Positions 1-5,094 of a DNA stretch of 11,883 nt are shown one piece after another; within the stretch, counting starts at the first letter, position 1, and each line of letters starts with the position of its first letter. The DNA is from Clostridia bacterium (GTDB taxonomy: Bacteria > Bacillota > Clostridia > Monoglobales > Monoglobaceae), in NCBI GenBank assembly GCA_900769795.1, contig CAAGHZ010000060.1:1-11883 (forward strand), read 5' to 3'. A program made the position numbers and the translations under genes. The notes beneath the pieces were generated by a model. The model saw only the letters and a list, made by a program, of their open reading frames with translations. It made no database searches and had not been told where the DNA came from.

Positions 1-229
1 ATTCCCATTCCATCGGCACTTGAGAGCAACTCGACACCAAATCAGCACCAGCACCCCTGAAACAGCACCACTCCCGAACGGCACTGCCGGTCGGGGTTTA
101 ACCGCATTGGTGGCGGAGTCCGACACCAATGCCTTTTCCTGCTTCATTTTATTCCGTTGTATTTTCCGCCATTTCGTGCTACTATTTTGGGCAGTGGTTT
201 TTGATTGCTGTTCCTGTCCAATATCTCAA
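1..229. other. Non-coding left flank with two GC-rich hairpins
   Basis: I see no convincing gene here. Two strong inverted repeats stand out. One is at 73-95: CCCGA, a mismatch, CGGC, loop ACT, GCCG, a mismatch, TCGGG. The other is at 104-132: GCATTGGTG pairs perfectly with CACCAATGC, and inside it CGG pairs with CCG around an AGT loop. The stretch at 40-132 is clearly richer in G+C than the AT-rich DNA to its right, and 47-70 is built from repeated CAGCACC-like words. Open frames exist on both strands but have no ribosome binding site and no recognisable domain. The minus-strand frame runs off the left edge, so a gene truncated by the window cannot be excluded. Confidence 0.4.
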
Positions 230-495
230 ATCGATTTTAAGGTGCAGTAAGTGCTTGAAAACCCTTTGCGTCAGCAGATAACTTCTTTGGGTGGTGTAAC
301 TACCTTACCCTGAATAGTTTTATGCTCAAAACCATTGGAAAACCCTTTGTCATAACGCTATAATCGATTTTAAGGTCTTAACTCGTCCGAACACTGCGTG
401 ATTTTTTAGGCTAACTTTCTTGGGTAGGGTAAATACCTTAGCGTAGATTTTATTTCTCAAAAACCAGCAGAAACAGCGTGTCATTTGGCTTATAA
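230..495. repeat. Degenerate tandem repeat, two copies of about 133 bp
   Basis: Two diverged copies lie head to tail, 230-362 and 363-495. Both begin with ATCGATTTTAAGGT (exact in both, 133 bp apart). They then share, in the same order, a TAACTT-CTTGGGT-like block, a TACCTTA block (about 301 and 435), TTTTAT..CTCAAAA, and an ending GTCAT...TATAAT. The minus strand of copy 2 is open and could encode a short peptide, but the equivalent frame of copy 1 is broken by stop codons. It is therefore better read as a repeat or decayed sequence than as a gene. Confidence 0.55.
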
Positions 496-680
496 TTGTT
501 TTTCTTCCAATTACCATCGGCAGGTATGTCGTATGCGAGAGATATAACTTATTCAGGCAGTGCAATTCCGCTTGGCAAAAATAAAACCATTCCATTCTGC
601 TAATCTGCCGACTGATTTCACTTAAATAAAAATCTCTTATCTTTGGTTACTGCATAACAAATTTTAATATGGGGTGTTAG

Positions 681-736
681 GTTATTGGAATAAAAAGATT
701 TAACTTTTGATGCCTGTATTATTTTTATCCAATAAC
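681..736. repeat. Inverted repeat in AT-rich intergenic DNA
   Basis: The left arm at 681-696 (GTTATTGGAATAAAAA) pairs with the right arm at 722-736 (TTTTTATCCAATAAC) with a single one-base bulge, around a 25-nt loop. It lies about 80 bp beyond the stop codon of the minus-strand helix-turn-helix gene but has no T-run in the right place to be a classical terminator. The rest of 496-812 is AT-rich and shows nothing else I can assign. Confidence 0.45.
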
Positions 737-812
737 TTTTATGTATTATTATCTAAGTATTATTTGCAGTCTATCCTGACACCACCTCAGTCAAATTTGA
801 GCCACCATATTT

Positions 813-1118
813 TTAATCTGTTCCGTAAACCTTACCTGTAAATTTATAGAGATTTGATGTAGCAGAACCATTTGCTTTTTTACGATTCATCTTTTTAAGA
901 TACCCTTTTTTCTCAAGTGCAGGTATTGCTCTTTTAACTGTGCTTAGACCAATGTCTGTATCTGCGGCTATCGTGTTAAGAGATGGGTAACAAATATCTT
1001 GGTTCCCGGCTCTCATAAGCAGATAACACAGTATGCGAAATTCTGCTTTAGAGATATTTTTATCTGTGATAAGTTTGTTTAGTATGTTTGTAAAATTATC
1101 TTTTAATTTTGGCATCAT
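813..1118 (-). CDS. Small winged-helix (HTH_36-type) DNA-binding protein
   Basis: This is a basic protein of 101 residues. Its core is a helix-turn-helix of the type found in replication initiators and regulators of mobile elements. The motif around residues 46-70 (SLNTIAADTDIGLSTVKRAI) is the IA..T.IG.STVKR pattern, followed by an ALEKKGYL helix and a wing ending in SNLYKF (residues 72-93). It probably binds DNA of its own element; the target is unknown. A GGAGG lies 4 nt before the first ATG (1118) and 7 nt before the second (1115), so translation may well start at the second Met. The second ATG overlaps the stop of a possible small upstream frame (TGATG), which suggests translational coupling. 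After the TAA the frame stays open for 13 more codons (GGSNLTEVVSG near the end), hinting that the gene was once longer. Seen: the motif and RBS. Inferred: a role in the integrated element. Confidence 0.75.
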   Translation of the reverse strand: MMPKLKDNFTNILNKLITDKNISKAEFRILCYLLMRAGNQDICYPSLNTIAADTDIGLSTVKRAIPALEKKGYLKKMNRKKANGSATSNLYKFTGKVYGTD

Positions 1119-1183
1119 AATTCCTCCGTTTCTGTAATTAAAAAAGCCGCATCATTTCGATACGACTGATTTGTTTTATTCAT
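1115..1183 (-). CDS. Possible 22-codon frame coupled to the HTH gene
   Basis: A short frame starts with MNKTNQSYRND and ends ...TETEEL. Its TGA overlaps the second ATG of the helix-turn-helix gene as TGATG, an arrangement typical of translational coupling. The frame is open further upstream and could also start at a GTG about ten codons earlier. No good ribosome binding site precedes either start. I do not recognise the peptide. It may be a leader peptide, the remnant of a small gene, or chance. Confidence 0.25.
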   Translation of the reverse strand: MNKTNQSYRNDAAFLITETEEL

Positions 1184-1221
1184 TTCGTTCTTAATTCCAT
1201 TTCGCAATTTCACGAAATGAA
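1153..1221. promoter_or_regulatory. CATTTCG repeats and inverted repeat upstream of HTH gene
   Basis: The word CATTTCG occurs in direct orientation at 1153, 1181 and 1198 and in inverted form (CGAAATG) at 1213-1219. The copies at 1179-1188 (TTCATTTCGT) and 1212-1221 (ACGAAATGAA) form a perfect 10-bp inverted repeat. The cluster lies 35-100 bp upstream of the helix-turn-helix gene on its own strand, where an operator or iteron-like site would be expected. That the HTH protein binds it is inference only. Confidence 0.4.
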
Positions 1222-1230
1222 ATTTGCATA

Positions 1231-1280
1231 AAAAATCAGGAAGTTTCAAGACACACATTTGTCTGAAACCCCTGATTTTA
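1231..1280 (-). terminator. Hairpin terminator at the island end
   Basis: A long imperfect stem is formed by AAAATCAGG..GTTTCA-AGAC and GTCT-GAAAC..CCTGATTTT. Read on the minus strand the stem is followed by a run of six T, which fits a rho-independent terminator. On the plus strand only four T follow. It would block transcription entering the island from the tRNA side, or act in both directions. Confidence 0.5.
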
Positions 1281-1317
1281 TTGGGTTTTTAAGTTTTCAC
1301 AGAGTTGACGCTATCAT

Positions 1318-1370
1318 CAGGTCCATGTGAGGGCAACTTCATGCAGGTTCAAGTCCTGTTATCCGCACCA
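1318..1370 (+). pseudogene. 3' part of tRNA-Leu(CAG): probable attachment-site scar
   Basis: The sequence reproduces the 3' part of a class II tRNA. It shows the anticodon CAG followed by GT and a CCATG stem strand (1318-1327), then a long variable arm TGAGG-GCAA-CTTCA (1328-1341). Next come a T arm GCAGG-TTCAAGT-CCTGT (1343-1359), the acceptor strand TATCCGC, discriminator A and an encoded CCA (1360-1370). The long variable arm and the CAG anticodon indicate leucine. The 5' half, which should start GCGGATA, is absent from the preceding DNA. Integrative elements that recombine inside a tRNA gene leave exactly such a 3' copy at one end and rebuild the whole tRNA at the other. This fragment therefore marks the junction between an island (left) and chromosome (right). 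The intact tRNA would lie outside the window. Confidence 0.8.
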
Positions 1371-1408
1371 AAAAGCATCAATCTTGTAGCAAGATTGATG
1401 CTTTTTAC
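1371..1408 (+). terminator. Terminator following the tRNA-Leu fragment
   Basis: A perfect 16-bp stem (1371-1386 with 1390-1405) closes a TAG loop and ends in a T-run. It directly follows the CCA of the tRNA fragment and is most simply the original terminator of the tRNA-Leu gene. Confidence 0.85.
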
Positions 1409-1433
1409 GTTAATATACTTATTGAAAAAACAG

Positions 1434-1472
1434 AAAGAACTGTAACGAAGGATAACTTCTTTACAGTTCTTT
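1434..1472. repeat. 17-bp near-perfect hairpin
   Basis: AAAGAACTGTAACGAAG (1434-1450) pairs with CTTCTTTACAGTTCTTT (1456-1472) with one mismatch around a GATAA loop. A T-rich stretch follows only loosely. It may be a second terminator or a small non-coding RNA. Nothing else is assignable between 1409 and the promoter near 1589. Confidence 0.45.
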
Positions 1473-1588
1473 ACTTTAAAATAGTATCAAATTTTTCGCA
1501 AGACCTTTTTCTGCAATTTGGATTATTTTTAAACCAAAAACAAACAATTCTTATCCTTTTTTATATAGAAATATAATTTTGTTCATTG

Positions 1589-1594
1589 TATAAT
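1589..1594 (+). promoter_or_regulatory. Candidate -10 box for the oxidoreductase gene
   Basis: A perfect TATAAT lies about 54 bp before the start codon. No convincing -35 box is seen at the right distance (the sequence there is AT-rich, around 1565-1571), so the assignment rests on the -10 element and its position alone. Confidence 0.4.
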
Positions 1595-1647
1595 ATGAGC
1601 ATCACCCAAATTATAAGGAACTTAGGGAATATTAAGGAGGTCATACC

Positions 1648-2913
1648 ATGAAAAAACTTACCGTTGCCACAATAGGTGCAGGCGGCAGAGGAAAAGCATA
1701 TACAGACGAAATGTTTAATATGCCTGACAAATATCAGGTGGTCTCTGTCACAGAGCCTGTTGCCGAAAGGCGTGAATACATAAAGAACAAGTTTGGCATT
1801 TCAGATTCTATGTGCTTTACAAACTGGGATGACTTTTTTAAACTCGGGAAAATCGCAGATCTGGTCATTATTGCTACAATGGACAAAGACCACTTTGTGC
1901 CTGTTATGAAAGCAATAGAACTTGGCTACGATATTCTGCTCGAAAAACCTGTTTCACCAAGTCCTGCCGAATGCAAAAAAATGGCACTTGCAGCAAAAGA
2001 AAAGGGCGTTAAAGTCTTGGTCTGTCACGTTTTAAGATATGCTCCGGTTTATATGGCTATTAAAAAAGCAATTGACGACGGGCTTTTAGGCAATATTATC
2101 TCTGTCAACGCAGAAGAATGTGTAGGCAACACACATCAGTCACACAGTTTTGTGCGTGGCAACTGGGGCAACAGTACAAAAAGTTCTCCTATGCTTTTAC
2201 AAAAATGTTGCCACGATCTCGATATTTTCCAATGGCTTATCGGCAAAAAGATAAAAAAAGTCCAATCCTTCGGCGCGCTTACATACTTTAACGAGCAAAA
2301 CGCCCCGGAAGGCTCACCCGAATATTGTTACCAAGGCTGTCCTGCATCGGAAAAATGCCCATATAATGCAGTAAAAGTCTACCGCGATATGTACCACAAA
2401 GAGGATTGGTGGTATGTGAAACACGCAGTGGGAATCCCTACCCCAGACGAGGAAAGCATTGACTATATTCTCAAAAACACTCAATATGGAAAATGCGTAT
2501 TCAAGTGCGACAATGACGTTGTTGACCACCAGACCCTCAACGCACTTTACGAAGACGATGTGACACTTACGTTTACTATGACGGCCTTCAACAGAGGCGG
2601 CAGATCAACCCACATCTTTGGCACAAAAGGCGAATTATGGGCAAACGAAGACAAAATATCTCTCTATGACTTTGAAACCCGCGAGACTATAGATATCCCC
2701 GTTGTTATTCCAAACCCCGACAACATCGGTCACGGCGGAGGCGACTATGGAATTGTGTGCGCCCTCTATGATTATATATTAGGCACATACACCGGCAATG
2801 CGGCTTCTGACATCGGTATCTCTGTTGAAAACCACATCGCAGTATTTGCAGCTGAGAAATCACGACTTGAAGGAACAATCGTCGATGTAGATGAATATAT
2901 AGCATCACTTTAA
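1648..2913 (+). CDS. Gfo/Idh/MocA family NAD(P)-dependent oxidoreductase
   Basis: This cytoplasmic dehydrogenase-like protein has 421 residues. Its Rossmann fold carries GAGGRG at residues 10-15 for the nucleotide, the family EKP motif at 99-101, and a CCHD motif at 187-190 whose His-Asp pair fits the catalytic position. The C-terminal alpha/beta domain (from about 125) binds the substrate; members act on sugars, inositols or related polyols, and the substrate here cannot be read from sequence. Two cysteine groups are notable: C227-x3-C231-x5-C237, and C283-x3-C287 followed by DNDVVDH. To my knowledge these mark a subfamily and could hold a metal, but that is inference. The start is supported by AAGGAGG (1634-1640) 7 nt before ATG. 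The gene stands alone, with its own terminator and no sugar transporter or kinase beside it, so its context gives no pathway. Confidence 0.9.
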   Translation: MKKLTVATIGAGGRGKAYTDEMFNMPDKYQVVSVTEPVAERREYIKNKFGISDSMCFTNWDDFFKLGKIADLVIIATMDKDHFVPVMKAIELGYDILLEKPVSPSPAECKKMALAAKEKGVKVLVCHVLRYAPVYMAIKKAIDDGLLGNIISVNAEECVGNTHQSHSFVRGNWGNSTKSSPMLLQKCCHDLDIFQWLIGKKIKKVQSFGALTYFNEQNAPEGSPEYCYQGCPASEKCPYNAVKVYRDMYHKEDWWYVKHAVGIPTPDEESIDYILKNTQYGKCVFKCDNDVVDHQTLNALYEDDVTLTFTMTAFNRGGRSTHIFGTKGELWANEDKISLYDFETRETIDIPVVIPNPDNIGHGGGDYGIVCALYDYILGTYTGNAASDIGISVENHIAVFAAEKSRLEGTIVDVDEYIASL

Positions 2914-2916
2914 AGA

Positions 2917-2944
2917 AAAAAGCATCCCGCATGGGATGCTTTTT
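2917..2944. terminator. Bidirectional terminator between convergent genes
   Basis: A 12-bp stem AAAAAGCATCCC / GGGATGCTTTTT closes a GCAT loop. It has A/T-runs on both sides and fills the 32-bp gap between the stop codons of the oxidoreductase gene (+) and trpB (-), so it can serve both. Confidence 0.88.
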
Positions 2945-2945
2945 C

Positions 2946-4166
2946 TTATCTTATACCATAATTTTCTATAACATAATCCATATCTTTATCTCCTCTGCCC
3001 GAGAGGTTGATGAGCACAGAGCCCTTATCCATTGTCTTTGCAAGTTTGATTCCGTACGCAACTGCATGTGCGCTCTCAATTGCAGGGATAATACCCTCAA
3101 GCCTTGACAGTGTAAAGAATGCATCGATAGTCTCATCATCGTTTATGCCGTCATACTTTACTCTGCCGATTTCCTGTAAAAACGCATGTTCCGGGCCTGA
3201 TGACGGATAGTCAAGCCCACTTGCAACAGAATATACAGGGGCAGGTTCGCCGTTTTCATCTTTCAGCATAATACTGTTAAACCCGTGCATTATACCCTCT
3301 GTACCATACTTAAGACTCGCCGCATGATCTCCTAACTTATCACTCTTACCAAAGGGCTCAACACCATATATATCAACAGGGTCATTCAAAAATCCTGCAA
3401 ATAGACCTGCTGCATTTGAGCCGCCGCCAACACAGGCAACTATTGCATTTGGCAGATGTCCTGTCATATCAATAAACTGTTCTCTTGCCTCAATACCTAC
3501 AACACTCTGAAAGTCGCGCACCATCATTGGAAATGGATGCGGTCCAAGAACAGAACCAATACAATATATCGCGTCGTTATATTCTCTGCTATACGCATCA
3601 AAAGCAGCATCAACAGATTCTTTAAGTGTCTGCAGTCCGTGTGTAACCTCAACCACATTTGCGCCAAGAATCTTCATTCTTGCAACGTTGGGTGCCTGCT
3701 TCTTTATGTCAACACTTCCCATATATATGTCACATTCAAGACCAAAATATGCCGCCGCAGTTGCAAGGGCAACACCATGCTGACCTGCACCTGTCTCAGC
3801 AATAACCTTCTTCTTGCCCATATACTTTGCAAGAAGCGCCTCACCCATACAATGGTTAAGTTTATGTGCGCCCGAGTGGTTTAAGTCCTCCCTCTTTGCA
3901 TAAAGTTGCACACCTGTGCCAATCTTGTCAGAAAGTCTCTCAAGATGAGAGATAGGTGTTGGTCTGCCCTGAAATTCTTTTCTGATTCTGCGAAGTTCCG
4001 CAATAAATTTTCTTGACTGACAAATCGAAAAATATGCATCTGTAATTTCCGCCATTGCCGCCTTGAGTTTTTCGTCGATATACACCCCACCATACTTGCC
4101 AAAGTATCCGTTTTTATCGGGATAGTTATTAAAATAGGTATCAAAATCAATGTTATTAAACTTCAT
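2946..4166 (-). CDS. trpB: Tryptophan synthase beta chain (stand-alone TrpB)
   Basis: This is a PLP enzyme that condenses indole with L-serine to give L-tryptophan. It has 406 residues, the usual TrpB length. The PLP lysine is K102 in HSGAHK, the catalytic glutamate is E124 in AETGAGQHG, and the cofactor phosphate loop is GGGSNA at 247-252. SGLDYPSSGPEHA, LEGIIPAIESAHA and NLSGRGDKD (S389) are further TrpB signatures. The start is supported by GGAGG 7 nt before ATG. No trpA or other trp gene is adjacent, unlike in classical operons, so it may use free or imported indole or pair with a TrpA encoded elsewhere. Small departures from the common consensus (HSGAHKLNH, KKQAPNV) suggest a separate clade. 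A T-box and a Trp-containing leader peptide lie upstream, so expression should rise when charged tRNA-Trp is scarce. A terminator shared with the convergent neighbour ends the transcript. Confidence 0.95.
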   Translation of the reverse strand: MKFNNIDFDTYFNNYPDKNGYFGKYGGVYIDEKLKAAMAEITDAYFSICQSRKFIAELRRIRKEFQGRPTPISHLERLSDKIGTGVQLYAKREDLNHSGAHKLNHCMGEALLAKYMGKKKVIAETGAGQHGVALATAAAYFGLECDIYMGSVDIKKQAPNVARMKILGANVVEVTHGLQTLKESVDAAFDAYSREYNDAIYCIGSVLGPHPFPMMVRDFQSVVGIEAREQFIDMTGHLPNAIVACVGGGSNAAGLFAGFLNDPVDIYGVEPFGKSDKLGDHAASLKYGTEGIMHGFNSIMLKDENGEPAPVYSVASGLDYPSSGPEHAFLQEIGRVKYDGINDDETIDAFFTLSRLEGIIPAIESAHAVAYGIKLAKTMDKGSVLINLSGRGDKDMDYVIENYGIR

Positions 4167-4189
4167 TTTTATTCCTCCAAAATTTATTC

Positions 4190-4243
4190 TTATATACTCC
4201 TATTAAACACTCCGCACCATCGCCATCGTCTTGTCATTTTCAT
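4190..4243 (-). CDS. 17-residue Trp-codon leader peptide of trpB
   Basis: The frame encodes MKMTRRWRWCGVFNRSI and stops with TAA. It has an excellent ribosome binding site, AGGAGG at 4251-4256, exactly 7 nt before ATG. Two Trp codons sit at positions 7 and 9, an extreme enrichment for the rarest amino acid in such a short frame. It lies after the T-box terminator and just before trpB. Its stop codon is 11 nt from the trpB GGAGG and 23 nt from the trpB ATG. A ribosome terminating there would cover the trpB ribosome binding site, whereas one stalled on the Trp codons for lack of charged tRNA would leave it free. This matches the known logic of the B. subtilis rtpA leader. The frame and RBS are seen; the mechanism is inferred. 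The frame could be a chance, but the combination of RBS, Trp codons and place makes that unlikely. Confidence 0.7.
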   Translation of the reverse strand: MKMTRRWRWCGVFNRSI

Positions 4244-4276
4244 AATGGTTCCTCCTGTTACCTCTGCCGTGCCCTA

Positions 4277-4324
4277 TAAAATAAAAACGCCCCCGACAGA
4301 AATAGATATTTCCTGCCAAGGACG
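4277..4324 (-). terminator. T-box regulated terminator
   Basis: Read on the minus strand, a 15-bp stem with several G-U pairs is formed by CGTCCTTGGCAGGAA (4324-4310) and TTTCTGTCGGGGGCG (4302-4288), followed by TTTTTATTTT. The CGTCCTT strand is shared with the antiterminator of the T-box, so the two structures exclude each other, as expected of a transcriptional T-box switch. Confidence 0.88.
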
Positions 4325-4515
4325 AATAATAGCATATTATCCGCGGTGCCACCTTGTTTCACAGCCCTCTGTGCACTTGCGAAGTACAAATATACTCCCG
4401 ACTTCTAACGCCAGCCTTACGTCCGTGCATTTGACACAGCCCTCAGCAGTCCATATTACGCAGGAGACCTTTGTGGAACTCTCACCGCCATCCACTCGCT
4501 CTTAAAGTTCTTTTT
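4288..4515 (-). promoter_or_regulatory. T-box riboswitch, tryptophan-specific, upstream of trpB
   Basis: On the minus strand the T-box sequence AAGGTGGCACCGCGG is at 4355-4341, a near-perfect match to the AGGGTGGNACCGCG consensus. It forms the antiterminator with the region down to 4319: AAGG pairs with CCTT, and GGATAATA with TATTATTC. Further upstream the Stem I region contains GGTGAGAGTT (4486-4477) in the distal part and TATGGACTGCTGAG, in which TGG (4453-4451) sits where the specifier codon is expected. UGG is the Trp codon. The T-box acceptor-pairing bases are UGGC, whose C fits the G discriminator base of bacterial tRNA-Trp. Uncharged tRNA-Trp would stabilise the antiterminator and switch on trpB. 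The exact 5' limit of Stem I is approximate. Confidence 0.92.
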
Positions 4516-4557
4516 CTGCCTTTTTTCTGCCTCAACGGTTTGTTTTTGATTTAGTAC

Positions 4558-4586
4558 ATTATACACCCGTTTCTCCCGTTTGTCAA
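4558..4586 (-). promoter_or_regulatory. Consensus housekeeping promoter for the trpB leader
   Basis: On the minus strand TTGACA (4586-4581) and TATAAT (4563-4558) are both perfect and are separated by 17 bp. Transcription should start near 4551 and produce a leader of nearly 390 nt before trpB. Such a strong promoter fits control by termination in the leader rather than at initiation. Confidence 0.9.
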
Positions 4587-4639
4587 CACTTTTTAAGGGT
4601 CTGATATATGGCATCTTATATTTTTGTTTGATTTGTTGA

Positions 4640-4668
4640 TTGATTTTTTATGTTTTTTGTGCTATCAT
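4640..4668 (+). promoter_or_regulatory. Promoter of the cobalamin-uptake operon
   Basis: TTGATT (4640-4645) and TATCAT (4663-4668) are spaced by 17 bp, and TGC directly before the -10 box makes it an extended -10 element. It points to the right and starts transcription just before the riboswitch. It is back to back with the trpB promoter, with about 54 bp between the two -35 boxes. Confidence 0.7.
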
Positions 4669-4702
4669 ATAAAAAAGAATATTGTCACACAAAGTGTCGG
4701 TT

Positions 4703-4895
4703 ATGCCGCAAAGGGCTTTTGCCAAGGCATATCCGGTGGAAAGGGAATGAGGTGAGATTCCTCTGCGATACCTGTCGGTGTGTACGTCAAATGTTCTTAT
4801 GTCCGTCGGCGAAAGCCGGTCATTGGGAAACTGAGAAGGCAGGACATAAGGATGCGGATTTTCCATATGGCGTAAGTCACAAGACCTGCTTTGGT
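4703..4895 (+). promoter_or_regulatory. Cobalamin (B12) riboswitch
   Basis: Conserved blocks of the cobalamin aptamer occur in the right order. GGGAATGAGGTGAGATTCC is at 4743-4761. A block ending GTCATTGGGAAACTGAGAAGGC (4819-4840) corresponds to the B12-box core. The 3' closing segment AAGTCACAAGACCTGC (4874-4889) corresponds to the usual AGTCAGGA-ACCTGCC. Binding of an adenosyl- or other cobalamin would lower expression of the downstream operon. This element is the main reason to assign the following genes to corrinoid uptake. The exact 5' edge and the sub-class are uncertain. Confidence 0.85.
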
Positions 4896-4979
4896 GCTAT
4901 CTCAGGCTATGCCTTTGGGATAACATTTTTGTCTGCATAAAATTATGCAGATAATTTGTGATGTGTCACAGAAAAACTC

Positions 4980-5016
4980 AGCTGTGGTAATTTTTAAAAT
5001 TACCGCAGCTTTTTTG
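4980..5016 (+). terminator. Riboswitch-controlled intrinsic terminator
   Basis: AGCTGTGGTAA and TTACCGCAGCT form a stem (4980-4990 with 5000-5010) extended by T/A pairs and followed by TTTTTT. It lies between the riboswitch and the first gene. A smaller hairpin precedes it at 4932-4951 (TCTGCATAA / TTATGCAGA). CACAG at 4967-4971 can pair with CTGTG inside the terminator stem and might act as an antiterminator; that pairing is inference. Confidence 0.85.
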
Positions 5017-5094
5017 TTGCGGTACATATGGAGGTGAACCGCAAAATCAATGGTTTGATAAAAATGCAAAATACATATTGAAAGGAAGATTCAA

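Noticed and set aside
20..250. Plus-strand open frame of 76 codons
   Set aside because: No ribosome binding site or recognisable domain. It covers the GC-rich hairpins and runs into the tandem repeat.
350..595. Minus-strand open frame of 81 codons over repeat copy 2
   Set aside because: The matching frame in copy 1 has stop codons, there is no good ribosome binding site, and the composition follows the repeat rather than a protein.
3456..3884. Long plus-strand frame of 142 codons inside trpB
   Set aside because: It lies entirely opposite a clear trpB coding frame and has no domain or ribosome binding site.
4245..4505. Plus-strand open frame opposite the trpB leader
   Set aside because: It is the complement of the T-box riboswitch, whose conserved elements explain the sequence.
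4650..4940. Open frames on both strands over 4648-4940
   Set aside because: The region is the cobalamin riboswitch. The frames have no ribosome binding sites and no protein-like features.
5028..5081. 17-codon frame (MEVNRKINGLIKMQNTY) between the B12 terminator and the SLH-protein gene
   Set aside because: No ribosome binding site before its ATG and no biased codons. The GGAGGTG inside it might serve a GTG start, but nothing supports a function.
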